Origin: Simmondsia chinensis
Lineage: Eukaryota; Streptophyta; Magnoliopsida; Caryophyllales; Simmondsiaceae
DNA length: 64,000 bases
Assembly: GCA_018398585.1 (NCBI GenBank)
Contig: JAGTTD010000011.1
Coordinates: 31,864,164-31,928,163 of the forward strand
Direction: 5' to 3'
The notes under the pieces are model-generated. The model did no database searches and had not been told where the DNA came from. It saw only the letters and a program-made list of their open reading frames with translations. Position 1 is the first letter of the stretch, and the number at the start of each line of letters is the position of its first letter. Both the position numbers and the translations under genes were made by a program. Below are positions 1 through 17,220 of the stretch, piece after piece.

Positions 1-842
1 GCTGTTGGAGCAATTTATGCCCACAGTAGCCCCCACGTCATGTGACGAGTTAGATTATTATTTGCGGACACCGTTGGTCCATATTTTCGGGCTGCCGGCC
101 AACCCGCATTTTGACCTTTTACAATGTTGGAATACAAACCAAGCCCAGTATCCCGTGCTTTCCACCATGGCACGTGATATACTAAGTTGTCCGGTGTTTT
201 CAGTAGCATCGGAATGTGCTTTCAGTCTTTGTGGCAGGTTGCTTGGAACGAAGAGGGTGAAGCTATCGCTGTTAAGCTTGGAGATGTTCGTGTGCTTGAA
301 GGATTTGCTGTTAGCAGAGGCCAGAGATCAACAGAGAATGAAGCTGGATTCATCGAGAGATGAAGAAGACGACCGCACAACTGATACGTCAAATGATGGC
401 GTAGAAACCCCCCTAGGCGACTGATATCAACACTTTTGTATGTCACTTATTTACTTTTAAATATTTACGTCAAAAGACGACCGCACCCCCCATATGTCAA
501 ACTTTGTATTTTTTGATAAACAAATTTGTACTTTTAAATATTAGGCCCCAACTGCGTTGTATTTGTACTTGTATTTGTTACGTTATTTATTTACCATTAT
601 GTTTTTTGATAAGATATTTACCATTACTTATTGTATATTTTATTTTATTACATATATTTAGCATTATTTTTTTTTAACATGTATATTTAGCATTATTAGT
701 GCTTGGAAAAAAAATGTATTTGTATCTCATATTATTTATCAATGAATTACAATAATTTTAGTACAAAACGACTTTGTATTATTTTAATTTTTTTTATTTC
801 TGTAAAAAAAGCGGGCCCCGGCCCTCCCATTGGCCACCTCTA
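1..842 (+). mobile_element. 3' part of a hAT-superfamily transposon
   Basis: The transposase C-terminal coding end (2-424) is followed by about 420 bp of AT-rich 3' sequence. That stretch finishes in a GC-rich subterminal block (GCGGGCCCCGGCCC, about 811-824) and the end TGGCCACCTCTA at 842, which is typical of hAT 3' termini. The DNA resumes at 843 in the middle of a Copia LTR, so the transposon appears to have landed inside that LTR. The 5' end lies outside the window, so the 8-bp target duplication cannot be checked. Confidence 0.7.
2..424 (+). CDS. hAT transposase, C-terminal dimerisation domain (5' partial)
   Basis: The reading frame is open from the window edge to a TGA at 422-424. About 140 residues are visible and they match the hAT C-terminal dimerisation region: a YPVLSTMARDILSCPVFSVA block, then SECAFS, then a G-R-L-L segment and a helix with SLLSLEMFVCLKDLL. 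In the family this region follows the RNase H-like DDE catalytic core, which here lies upstream of the window. The acidic C-terminal tail (EEDDRTTDTS) is also usual. Since only the last domain is present, I cannot tell whether the transposase is active. The first ATG in frame is internal, so no start was chosen. Confidence 0.8.
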   Translation: MLEQFMPTVAPTSCDELDYYLRTPLVHIFGLPANPHFDLLQCWNTNQAQYPVLSTMARDILSCPVFSVASECAFSLCGRLLGTKRVKLSLLSLEMFVCLKDLLLAEARDQQRMKLDSSRDEEDDRTTDTSNDGVETPLGD

Positions 843-1013
843 CCCATGGTTTTCTCCCCTCTCGATTGAAGAGGGGTTTCCATGTAAATCTGCGTGTTCT
901 TCGTTTGTTCTCTTTTATCCTTTTGTTTACTTCTCTTGTGTGTTATAGTATTTGAATCGAATCAAGTTCTGGGGTGTTAAGTTCCGCATTAAGGAGATAT
1001 TAATTTCCTAACA
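843..1013 (+). repeat. 3' fragment of a Copia LTR (upstream copy)
   Basis: These 171 bp match 1250-1420 base for base apart from scattered substitutions and end in the LTR terminus TTTCCTAACA. The fragment is cut at its left by the hAT insertion and followed directly by U3-like sequence of the next LTR, with no primer-binding site between. It looks like the remains of a tandem or rearranged Copia array. Confidence 0.7.
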
Positions 1014-1420
1014 AATCGATCGGGAGCCCAAATACGCGTGACCTAATTCGCTCAGTATAAATAGACCCTCAGGGCTTCTGTTTTAGGTATCCAAGCATCC
1101 AATCAAAGTGAGCCGCCGTCATCGAGGCGTTTGAGAGCATTACGAGAATTTAGAGGGAGTGATTCAGTAATTCTCCATAGATCTCATTCAGAGGAAGTGT
1201 TGTTGTAATTCTTCCATTATTCATACTCAACAAAGAATCTCCATCTCCACCCGTGGTTTTCTCCCCTCTCGATTGAAGAGGGGTTTCTACATAAATCTTT
1301 GTGTTCTCCGTTTGTTCTCTTTTATCCTTTTGTTTACTTCTCTTGTGTGTTATAGTATTTGAATCGAATCAAGTTTTGGGGTGTTAAGTTCTGCATTAAG
1401 GAGGTATTAATTTCCTTACA
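1014..1420 (+). repeat. 5' LTR of Copia element 1 (truncated at its 5' end)
   Basis: This LTR matches 3461-3846 but lacks the first ~130 bp of the full LTR. It ends TCCTTACA at 1420 and is followed by a primer-binding-site region related to TTGGTATC (initiator tRNA-Met type). A TATA box (TATAAATA) lies at 1056-1063. Relative to the 3' LTR it carries an extra ~18-bp segment just before the TATA box. Confidence 0.75.
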
Positions 1421-1547
1421 AATTGATATCCGAGTATATCAAGTTTGTTCAAGATTTTCCTTCACAAATTGGTATCATAATATATCAGATTTGTCCAGAT
1501 TACCTCAATAATTGGTATTAGACCCCTGTTTATTTCGATTTGATACT

Positions 1548-3257
1548 ATGACGTCTGCAGTTAAATCTGAATTTGAGAAGTTTGGTGGTCAAGGGAGTTC
1601 CAGTTTATGGCAGGTTTGCGTTAAGGTCCTCTTGACTTAGAGTGGCTCGAAGAAAGCTTTAGACGGAAAAGTGAAGAAACCTGAGAGTTTATCTGAAGCA
1701 CAGTGGGAGGAGTTAGACGAAAGGGCTCTTACGGCAATTCAGATGTGTCTTACCGATGACGTCTTGACAGAAATTATGGAAGTGAAGACCGCTAAGGAGT
1801 TGTGGGAGAAATTGCAGGATATGTTCTGTTTCAAGTTTGTCTCCAACAAACTTGCAGTTAAGCGTCGGTTATTCACTTTTCGTACGTCAGAAGGTACGTC
1901 ACTTAAGAATCATATTAATGAATTTAATTCGCTAATTCAAGAATTAAAGGAGCTTGATGATGCTTCTAAGGATGAAGATCGAGCTATGTTATTATTATGT
2001 TCACTATCTGCTTCATATAAAGGCTTTATAGAAAGCATGATTTATGGTGATAGGTCAACTATCACAATTGATGAAGTTAAGAGAAACCTACCGAATAAAG
2101 AAAGAGTAGATAAGGAGTTGCCTAACTTTGTTCAGAACTCAGGTAGTAGTTTATTTGTGAGAGAAAGAACTGAGAATAAAGAATCTGATCATGGTGGAAA
2201 CAAGTTTAGGTCTAAGTTTAGACATCAAGATCTATCCTGTAATTACTGTCATAAGAAATGGCACATTAAGAGAGACTGTTACAAGCTTAAGAGGAAACTA
2301 GAAGCAGATAACAGGTCTGACTAGAGATTCGCAGCAGCTAGTGGTGTTGTTGAAGATGAGGATGATGGTGATATACTGTCTATGTTTGAACCTTAGTCCA
2401 GTCTTAGAAAAAGTTAGATTTTGGATTCGGGTTGCTCCTATCATGTTTGTCCCAATCGAGATTGGTTTTCCACGTATGAGTCAATTCAAGGTGGAGTTGC
2501 TTTGATAGGCAATGATGCTACATGCAAAGTTTTGGGTATGAGAACAATTCGTATTAAGATGTTCGATGGCACTATCAGGACTTTGAGCGATGTTCGTCAC
2601 ATTCCTAATTTGAAGAAGAATTTCATCTCTTTAGGTACTCTTGAGTCACGTGGGTACAGGTACACAGCTGAAGGTGGAGTTTTGAAGGTCGTTAAGGGTG
2701 CTTTAGTTGTGATTAAGGGCAGAAGGGTATGTACATTATATGAACTTGCCGGTTCCACAGTTGCAAGATTAGTTAAGATATCTTCATCATCATTGTTGAC
2801 AGAACCAGATATCACAAAGTCAAGGCATTTGAGATTGGATCATTCAGGTGATAAGGGTCTGTCTGAGCACAGTAAAAGGGGCTCGTTATGTGATCAGTCT
2901 ACAGGACTGAAATCTAGTGAACACGGCATTTATGGGAAGCAGAAAAGAGTTCGTTTCAAGCAATTCTTGATGAGTAGAGATGTCACGTTTGATGAGTCTT
3001 CATTGCTATCTCCACAGAAGATGTCATCAGTTAGTTGTGATTTAGGTCAGGTAAATAAGCCAGAGGAAGTTCAGTTTTAGTTAAGTAACACAGTTCAGCG
3101 GCAAGTGGCTGTTTCAGAAGATGTGTCAAGAGCCAATTCAGAGAAGAAGAAGATTAGCATTGCTGATAACCTCTCAGACATGTTCACTTCAGTGCTACCT
3201 AGTAGAAAGTTCAAGCATCGCTTGGACTCGGTTAGGTTTTCTGTTTTATTTAGATAA
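1548..3257 (+). pseudogene. Degenerate Copia gag-pol remnant
   Basis: A single reading frame runs from ATG 1548 to TAA 3255-3257 and is broken by TAG/TAA-type stops at 1638, 2322, 2394, 2415 and 3078. In order it shows a UBN2-type gag (ALTAIQMCLTDDVLTEI), a zinc knuckle CNYCHKKWHIKRDC (CX2CX4HX4C, with the usual Gly replaced by Trp), the aspartic protease DSG at about 2424, a partial GAG-pre-integrase domain ending KQKRVRF, then SRDVTFDESSLLSP (normally just upstream of reverse transcriptase), then ADNLSDMFTSVLPSRKFKH from the RNase H end. Two large deletions removed integrase, reverse transcriptase and most of RNase H without changing frame. Confidence 0.8.
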
Positions 3258-3332
3258 TCCTGTGAGTGGGGTGTTTTGTGGAGTAGGTGGAGAAATTTTG
3301 CTTATGTGTAAATTTGAGTCAAGGTGGAGGTT

Positions 3333-3846
3333 TGTTAGGAATATGGCTCAAATTTAAGTAATTTAGTTCTAAGTCTCCCCGTGAGCAAGCCGATCGATTG
3401 GGGGAATGTCAGATCGATCGGGTGTAGTGCTGGAGCATGGGAGCAGCAGAGGGGGTGCTGATCGATCGGGAGCCCAAATATGCGTATAAATAGACCCTCA
3501 GTGCTTCTGTTTTAGGTATCCAATCATCCAATCAAAGTGAGCCGCCGTCATCAAGGCGTTTGAGAGCATTATGAGAGTTTACAGGGAGTGATTCAGTAAT
3601 TCTCCATAGATCTCGTTCAGAGGAAGTGTCGTAATTCTTCCATAATTCATGCTCAATAAAGAATCTCCATCTTCGCCCGTGGTTTTCTCCCCTCTCGACT
3701 GGGGATGGGTTTCCACGTAAATCTCTGTGTTCTTCATTTGTTCTCTTTTATTCTTTTGTTTACTTCTCTTGTGTGTTATAGTATTTGAATCGAATCAAGT
3801 TCTGCAGTGTTAAGTTTCGCATTAAGGAGGTATTAATTTCCTAACA
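3333..3846 (+). repeat. 3' LTR of Copia element 1
   Basis: The 514-bp LTR starts TGTTAGGA and ends TCCTAACA, a perfect 8-bp terminal inverted repeat. It directly follows the polypurine tract. A TATA box (TATAAATA) is at 3485-3492, with an AATAAA motif near 3655. It is the most complete of the three LTR copies between 843 and 3846. Confidence 0.85.
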
Positions 3847-3937
3847 AATTGATATCCGAGTATATCAAGTTTGTTCAAGATTTTCCCTCACAAATTGGTA
3901 TCAAAGTATATTAGATTTGTCCAGATTACCTCAACAT
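3847..3937 (+). repeat. Primer-binding site and leader of a further Copia copy
   Basis: About 90 bp after the 3' LTR repeat the sequence that normally follows the 5' LTR (compare 1421-1512), including AATTGGTATC. So the right-hand LTR is followed by the start of another internal region, which breaks off at about 3937. Confidence 0.6.
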
Positions 3938-4627
3938 AAATGATCGGTGAAGATGAACGAATTTGGACTTCTGACCACTATGAGGATAACATACTTTGTC
4001 CTTGTCCTCCTCCGGATGACATCCCCTTTTTTGGGAATTAGCGACAGAGTCACGGTACGAAGCAGGCAACTCGACCAATCGAGCCCTGAATCATGGCTAA
4101 TGTGATTAATTATGCTTGTTGCATTAAAATCATTGCTGATCCCTATATTGGATAAAGGAAATCTGAATGATGGTGAAGATGTCGGATTTGGACTTCTGAC
4201 CTCTACAAGGACGACGTATTTAGTTCTCCTCCTTTTGCGGCCAGGTGGAGCGACCTTGAGACTGGCATCTTTCTGAATGTTGGAGGAAGATTGTTGTTCC
4301 ATTTTGGTGATAGTTGGCTGTGGGGATGGTCGAGGAGATTATCCGTCTTGTTCAAATGGCTTACATTGCGTTGGTTATCTAGCTTGTTTATGTCCAGCTG
4401 GATTGTCAATGTTACCTAGTTTCCTCCCCCTGTCTGAACCTCCAAAAGAAATAAACTAGCAGTTGTTATGTAGTTTCTTTCTATATTGGATACATTTTGG
4501 CCGCTGTGGTTTTTTGGTTTCTTGGTTTCTCCTGGGTTTTGTAGGTCGTTACTTTCTGTCGCATAACAATTAGACCATCATCACGCTGCTATCTGAATTT
4601 GGAACTAAGATAAGAAGAACATGAGTA
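3938..4627. other. Non-coding stretch with two diverged copies of a ~70-bp segment
   Basis: No gene is recognised. Segments at about 3946-4025 and 4170-4260 share GGTGAAGATG and TTTGGACTTCTGACC and the sequence that follows, which indicates an old local duplication about 220 bp apart. Short minus-strand reading frames here reflect these repeats. Confidence 0.4.
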
Positions 4628-4907
4628 TGTTAAATTTCACTAGGCCTTTTTAGGCCCGACGCACAAAGTTGGAATATACGAGATCCACATATAAGCCCAA
4701 GTGGGGTTCTATCCTAAAACTAATTGGCAATAGGTGAAATAACCCACTAGGCTTATAAAGTGATCTCTTCTCTCTCACAATGGGGTTCTATCCTAAAACT
4801 AATTGGCAATAGGTGAAATAACCCACTAGGCTTATAAAGTGATCTCTTCTCTCTCACAACTCCAATGTGGGATTCTAATTACTAGGCTCATATGTGGAGT
4901 CTTAACA
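4628..4907 (+). mobile_element. Solo LTR/TRIM-like repeat (family T), copy 1
   Basis: The element starts TGTTAAATTTC and ends CTTAACA, flanked by GAGTA (4623-4627) and GAATA (4908-4912), a likely 5-bp target duplication with one mismatch. It belongs to a ~200-bp family with further copies at about 45407, 54821 and 61376. This copy is longer because a 79-bp internal block is tandemly duplicated (4702-4780 and 4781-4859). Confidence 0.65.
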
Positions 4908-5803
4908 GAATAAGACTTCTCAAATAGAAGATTGTAAAATTAAGATAAAAGGAAGGCTAAGGATATAGTTGCAAAAATGCATTGACCTTTGTGTCTTGGG
5001 TGATACAGGTATTGATATAGAGGAGTTATTTGTTTGATAGAAGTACTTTAAAGTGTAGGCTGGAAGATTTGGACTAGAAAGAGGTGGTAAGAGTAGTTCA
5101 TTTTATTTTCTTGTTTAGGAGAAGTTAATATTCCAATAACCAGAATAGTGTACGATTGCCCATAGATTAATCTGGAGCCTGTGAGTGGCACTCCTTCTGA
5201 GCTTATGTAGTATCTTGTCCATGGCTTCCTTTTGCATATGTGCACAGCGAGCCTTGAACATTGATCCATAACCACAGACCTTGCTGTTGGCCTTGCAATT
5301 CCCTTTTGTGACATCCACTAAAGGCCAGATGTTATTACTATTTTCTTTAAAATGAAGTTGAAAATCTCTAATCCTGACAGCAGCCTGATCACTGATATAG
5401 AAACTGTGCCGTAGTCCATTTCCAATTCAAGAAAAGGATATGGAATGTCTTCTATCAGTTGAGAGTTGTGACTAACCTCCTGCCTATATCTTGCCTTTCT
5501 TGTTCAATGATTATATCTTGCCTTTGTTAATGGATTGAACTGCTGCCCGATACCAAAATTAGCCTTTTTCATCTTTCAAGAACTTGCACTCCGTTAAATA
5601 AAAAGCTGCCTTGTCATGAATCGTGTGAACTTGTAGTACTTAGTCCACTTGGAATGATTTTTTTTTTTTTTTTTTTTTGTCATTGCTGGGTAATTAAGAT
5701 CTTATGTAGTGATGTAGAAGTCATGAACTTCAAATTCATATTTAAGATTTTACTACTGTGATGCAATCTTAATCTTCCATCGTCCCCTTTATTATGACAA
5801 CAG
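4908..5803. other. No recognised gene; upstream intron or flank of the UBC13-like gene
   Basis: I searched this stretch by eye for the N-terminal exons expected for a UBC13-type E2 and saw none. It contains a T20-type homopolymer near 5660. A pair of overlapping minus-strand open frames at 5048-5318 has no recognisable product. Confidence 0.4.
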
Positions 5804-8790
5804 GTTCGGTTCCTCACCAAAATTTACCATCCTAACATTGACAAGGTGCGCAAATACCTTACTTGTCCACTGCCTTCATTCTTGTTGGTTTCTTGCTGCT
5901 GATTGCGAGGTTGGCATTTTTGCAGCTTGGAAGGATATGCCTCGACATTCTTAAAGATAAATGGAGTCCAGCCCTTCAGATCCGTACAGTTTTATTGAGG
6001 TAATCTCATTCTTCTCTTATTGTGCAACGTTAAATATCACCACGACCCTTCTTCATAAGTTTCTTTTTCCCTTTTCTTGCGGAGTAATACATGGAATAGG
6101 ATGATTTGAATCTAAGACCTTCCTGTATCTAGGGTGGTATCTTGGTAACTACAGTTGTGCCGAGAAATCCACAAACCCGAAAAAGAACTAAAAGAATACG
6201 ATAACTGGCTTGAAATTGTCTGGAATTTGATAAAGCTTAACTTAAATGAATTGATTATTGCATTGGGTAGTGAATCACTTTTTGGACATTCTCAGGGCCC
6301 CATCTGTCCAATACACTTATGTTAGTACGATAAAGTTTTACATACTCCTGTCAGCTCTGTTTGAGTCTTCTGCTGGACTTTTTAGGTCCCCAGATTGAAG
6401 CTTATGTTCTCCCTCTGTTTTTGCTTATTTTCTTGACTCTTTAATCTAAGCAAACCTAGATGCCTTAGGGCGAACTATAGTAGACAACTTTTTTTTTCTC
6501 ACTTAGCCAACCTTTATCCCTCCATCTGCAATCCACTAGCCTCAGCCCTCACCATCCATGTGTCCACCACTGCTTTTCCACCTCCAAACACATCACCCAC
6601 TGAGTTCTGGCTGCTGGAGGGGTAATTGTAAAGACAGCAAGTGGGTTACCTTTAATTGGAAATTAGGTAAAAAGATAAGGATAAAAAAAATTATAGTTAA
6701 AGTAAGGGTGTAAGGGCGAAATTGCTCACAATTTGTTAAAACTTTAAGCTCCCCCTTTATCCCCATAATAGAGGGTAAATCTTAACCGGTTGTCAAACAA
6801 GGGGTAAGGTTTCGAGAACTCTCCAAATGGGCAGGTGTCCCATTTGATGTATTTGTGATCCGATTTTTTTAAGGTATCCAAATGCTGCCATAACCTAATC
6901 TTTTGATCCAAACATGGGTAATGATTTTAGGTGTTTGGTAACTATCCAAAATGCGAATTTCAGATCATTTGTGGCCTTTGGGCCACTGGCACTGGCCACT
7001 GCCCTATTGACCTTCTTTTCCCCATTTTTATGTGAAATACTATATAGTTTTGTACTGAAAAGAATTCGAAGCTGTGCACACAATTATATACTCAAATGGG
7101 AAGGAACTGATATTTTGCATTTGACAATTTGAGGATACATACTCAAGATATGGAACGGTCTAGCAATTCAGTAAGCTTTCCTGGCTTCTGAGTATGAAAG
7201 TTCGGAAAAAGAGCACAAAATTTGTCGTCTCCCACAATCTCTAACACTTTTGTCTTCTCCCGAATCAGTATCCAAGCTCTTTTGAGCGCTCCAAACCCAG
7301 ATGATCCCCTCTCAGAGAACATTGCAAAGCATTGGAAGACCAATGAAGCTGAAGCTGTCGAAACAGGTACCTTGCTTTCCCATTTCTATAAGTTCTTTTT
7401 ACACACAAAAAAAAAAAAAAAAAGAAAAGAAAAATTAGAAATGTGAAAAAACGACAATCTCAATTATGAAAGGAAACTATTTTTTTGACAAGTAGCGAGA
7501 ATGAAGCTCGTGATACAAAAGTCGGCATCTCGCAAAGGAGACCCGAAAGACACACAAAGTGTGAAAAAGGAAAATAATACAAACACCTACTAGAACAAGG
7601 CAGAATATATCCTCGGAATAGACATACAAAACACTAGATAGTACTACCACTCCAGCCAAAACACAAACCAAAACAAAAACAGAGCAAAAGGCAATGCCAT
7701 ACCAGAAAGTATCTTCACAACCTCATTTCATGATCTAGAACTACCAGCTGCATCCCAAGAGAACCAGCAGAGGCATCATTACATGGGAGTATTTTTAACG
7801 TTCAGTACAAATAGAAGAAAACTGAGACACCAAAGTTCTTAGAAAATTTTAGAACTGGGTTGTGTAACGTATTTTCCTAGAAAACACGAGGTTTTGATAA
7901 TTTTTCTGGAAAATTGAAAAATTTTAAGTGAAACCCTGTCTTAGAGTTGGCAAATATTACCCGACCCAAAAATTTGTTGTAAATAATTGAACCTAAATTT
8001 GAAATGACCTGACCCGCAACTGACCTGACCCATTCTTTGCCTGACTTGAAATAACCCGATACTCAATTTGACCTGAACCAACCTGACCTGACCCGCCGTT
8101 GACCTGAACGAACCTGACCTAACCCAAACCCAGCCTAACCTAAAATCTGAATTAACGCAGAGTCTTTAAATTCAATGAGAATTGTTACTTGTCAGGAGTA
8201 CAATTGAACTTTATAGAAGATCATTAAGCACCTGGAATAAATATGTTGGTGAAAATATGAATTGTTTGGGGGTATAATTTAAACTCTTGTAAATTGTTCA
8301 TGCCATCAAGGCACCAAAGAGTAGGATTATGATGATTTGGAACCTGTACAACTCGACCCAAGATTGACGAACCCAAGACCACCCGAAATTAAAGCGACCC
8401 AAACTCGAAGTAACTTGACCCAGACCCAACCCAACCCGAGTATAGTTAAAACCCGAATGTGCCCGAGCCTGTACCTGACCCAACCCGAGTTTATTGTATA
8501 CCCGGAATAACCCAAACCCAAATGGGTACACCTGAACCCAGCCCAGATGACTCAATTGCCGCCTCTATGCTCTCTCGCTTGCTGCTTTCCTTGGTGTCCC
8601 ATGTAAATTAAGAGAGTTTTGACTTTGAAGTATTAAAATGTCGATAAAAATGAAGTTAATATACAAATTGAGTAGCATTGCAACTGAAGCATTCTTGGAT
8701 ACACACCAACATCTAACCTTACCTTCTCCCTGGCATGCTGAACTTTTTGCAGCCAAAGAATGGACACGCTTGTACGCAACAGGTGCGTGA
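5804..8790 (+). CDS. UBC13: Ubiquitin-conjugating enzyme E2, UBC13/UBC35-36 type (5' exons not seen)
   Basis: Four exons are visible: 5804-5845, 5926-5999, 7269-7366 and 8753-8790, ending with TGA. They join in phase through GT-AG introns to encode [31 protein letters not shown], the [20 protein letters not shown] region and the C-terminus [12 protein letters not shown]. This matches the C-terminal two thirds of plant UBC13-like E2s, which with a UEV partner build K63-linked ubiquitin chains in DNA-damage tolerance and signalling. The active-site Cys is in GRICLDIL. About 70 N-terminal residues are missing. No matching exon is visible between 1 and 5803, a stretch filled with transposons, so either the 5' exons lie upstream of the window behind a very long intron or the gene is truncated. 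All four exons are uninterrupted. The third intron carries a hAT-type repeat. Confidence 0.85.
7942..8567. mobile_element. hAT-like non-autonomous element in the UBC13-like intron
   Basis: The ends are TAGAGTTGGCAAAT and the inverted form of TAGAGGCGGCAATT. Both subterminal regions are full of short ACCCGACC / GACCTGACCC motifs, as in small hAT elements. No clear 8-bp duplication remains, so this is probably old. It lies inside intron 7367-8752. Confidence 0.5.
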
Positions 8791-9476
8791 CAGTGCCTTC
8801 CCATTGTTGCGAATGCAAATTCTGAATTTGTATGTGAAAACTACAAGGTGACTCGCACTACTTAACCGAAAGTAAAAGGTGTTGAGTCTGACTCTGAAAT
8901 GGTGAGCTTAAGGAGTATCCAGTTACTGGGTAGTGGAAGATGGTGTTAAAATAAACATGCTCTCTGTACTACTAAGTTGGAATCTGTAATACCTGTTTAT
9001 TTTGAACTGCATTATATCTCAAGGGACGAGATGGATTCTCTTTTATTAATCAAGGAATGTTTTGTCAGTAGTTAAGTGATGGTATCTGTAAAGGCTTTGG
9101 CAGCTGCTTTTTAGAATTGGCATGCATAATGTTTTGGGTAGATTGCACGTTAGTATTATGAGGTTTGATGTATTACTTTTTAGTCCACAAACTTAGTAAA
9201 ATAATATGTTAGTCCGAAAGTTATGCGTATTTAATAAAATAGTCCAAACGGCGGTATATAAAGGTGTAAATAAGGCTTCCTATCCAACTCTTCTTTATTA
9301 GCAGTATTACAATATTGCAGTTTGTATGTTGGGATCAGGGAATAGCAAGTAGATGGTGGATTTACTCAAAAATCACAGCACTGTCATGTGAACTATTTCA
9401 TTAAATACTTGTAAATTTTGGACTAGAAAATTATTTCACAAAGTTTATGAATTAAGAAATTAATACACTAAATCTC
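8791..9476. other. 3' flank of the UBC13-like gene; nothing recognised
   Basis: This is AT-rich sequence without a supported gene. The first part is presumably the 3' UTR of the E2 gene. Confidence 0.4.
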
Positions 9477-9595
9477 AGGTTGGGCGTACTCAGAAAAAAC
9501 GGCCTCTCTTCAGGGTAGCATCCTGAAAGGGGAAGGCGGACATCCACCCTTCAAACCCTGCTTAGGTGGGAGTCCGTGAGCACTGGGATTGTTGC
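9477..9595 (+). repeat. RTE-LINE 3'-tail fragment
   Basis: The sequence runs CTCAGGTTGGGCG, GCCTCTCTTCAGGGTAGC, AAACCCTGCTTAGG, GAGCACTGGGATTGTTG. It is a diverged version of the 3' end of the LINE at 39656-39805. It is a short 5'-truncated copy. Confidence 0.6.
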
Positions 9596-10936
9596 TTGTT
9601 TATACTAACAAGATGAAGGTAATTTTCATACTCATATGTTGTGGCTTTCTGATGTGCCAAATCAAGGTAGCCACCATGGCGGTGGTGGTGACACAGCTGG
9701 TGCCATTGCCGCCAGGACCATCGGAACTCAAAGGGTCTGCTCTTCTGCAACCTACACTGTTTTCCTGTGGCCGATTAAGGGCTGTTCGGCCTTGTGAAAC
9801 TAATTGTTTTGTTATTCAAAATTGCTTTTTTAAGAAAGTACTTTATTTGAAATCACTTTTTTTCACAATTAATCTTCTGCTTGAACGTCAGAAACAGTTT
9901 TTTGTTGTGTATTTTGGTTAAACGTTCTGAAAACCTCAAAAAAGTGAACCCTTAGTTAAAATACTCTTCTTTGGCTGAAAAATGCTTGGTCAAACAATGA
10001 AATTTGTACCCACTTAAGACGAAAAGAGTTCATATTTGAGAATTATTTAATTGTAATCGGTTAATAGAAACATTTTATTGAAAACAAATCCATTATAAGT
10101 TAAGAAAGATGATCCTAAAAATGGATTTTCGTTTCATTCTTGTCCATGGTTTAGTTCCTATTATAATTATTATTCCAAAAAAAGGGATACTCATCGCTGG
10201 TGCCGTTTTAAGATTCAAAGTCAGTCGGTACTTAATTAGGGAGCTTTTGTACTTTACCTATTATATAAATAAATATAAGAGTTGTTTAGCCAAGAGTTTC
10301 TGTACGTAATTGAATTTTTATTTGTGCTAATTTAATACTGTACAATTTATTAATGTCTAGAGTTTTAAAAGTACAATCATTGTTGGATACAAATAATTCA
10401 ATGCATATCCATCTATTGACCATTAAAAATTTCATCACCAACTCGAACCAAATTCTTACGATGTAGCTTAAATAAAAACTAATTGACATAGAATATAAGA
10501 AATGAATTAACATAGTAGGTAAAATAAACGAATCTATGGTGTATCCAACTTTAAAAATAATCCTCCCACATATGTGTGGGCTGAAGCATCAAGAGACTAA
10601 ATTCACAAGGTTAAAGCATTCACAGTTCTGACCTTCATTAGAGTATACACAGACTCCCGGTTATTGTTAGTAAAATACACAAGCAATTGAGTTTCCAATA
10701 GCTGAATGTTATGTTAGTAACGATGTACTAGGATGAGCTACCTGATAGTACACTTGGTGTTCTCCTTAACTTTTTCGGTTTTCGAAACTATCATCCAAAT
10801 CTCCAAAATCAATTTCACGAACTAGAAAAACTAAAACTTTTCTCAAAGAAACGACAAACATTAATAGATAGTGCTCGTTTTACAAGCTTACATACCACTA
10901 CTACACTTCCTACGAACGTCACTCAACCAGTACCAT
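9596..10936. other. AT-rich intergenic sequence outside the left palindrome arm
   Basis: No gene, RNA or clear repeat boundary was recognised. Short open frames have no domain signature. Confidence 0.4.
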
Positions 10937-10995
10937 CTCAACACTATCAAAACTAGTAACAAGACATCTCACATAACATCACATCAAACCCTTCA

Positions 10996-11001
10996 TTTAT
11001 T
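10996..11001 (-). terminator. Putative poly(A) signal of the left KARI gene
   Basis: AATAAA on the minus strand lies about 70 nt after the stop codon. The same motif is at 24594-24599 in the right copy. Confidence 0.4.
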
Positions 11002-11068
11002 TTGGTTTCATTCAACAAGAACGAACTGTCATCGAAACATAAATGGGCAAAGCCAGATCACAGTCCTT

Positions 11069-17034
<5,966 letters not shown>

Positions 17035-17220
17035 TGATGAGGGGAAGAGAGAGAAAATGAAATGGTAAGAGATGAAGGGTGAGTTTTTGAGATTAGGGCG
17101 GAACGAGAGAGGCACCCTAGGGTTTGAACTAGGTTTCGATTTTATCATACTGACAATAATATATATATTGACTCTGTTCAAAAAAAATATATATATATAT
17201 ATATTGACAGAACAAAGTCC
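17035..17220 (-). promoter_or_regulatory. 5' UTR and proximal promoter of the left KARI
   Basis: Directly upstream of the ATG the minus strand has a pyrimidine-rich leader (TTTTCTCTCTCTTCCCC, about 17045-17061), common in plant 5' UTRs. Further up is an (AT)n tract at 17185-17205. LINE-derived sequence begins by 17230, so little original promoter may remain between gene and transposon. No clear TATA box was assigned. Confidence 0.4.

Larger units (their letters stand above)
1014..3846 (+). mobile_element. Copia-type LTR retrotransposon with internal deletions (element 1)
   Basis: The order is truncated 5' LTR (1014-1420), primer-binding region, gag, protease, a short GAG-pre-integrase remnant, a reverse-transcriptase-flanking remnant, the RNase H C-terminal tail, a purine tract (AAGGTGGAGG, 3321-3330) and the 3' LTR (3333-3846). 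Integrase and nearly all of reverse transcriptase are missing. It resembles the Tork/TNT1-like Copia group in its gag, its DSGCSYH protease motif and its C-terminal LPSRKFKH motif. It cannot move on its own. Confidence 0.85.

Noticed and set aside
703..948. Open frame across 703-948
   Set aside because: It crosses the hAT end/Copia LTR junction and has no coding features.
5048..5318. Minus-strand open frames upstream of the UBC13-like exons
   Set aside because: Two overlapping frames, no recognisable domain, no splice or start context.
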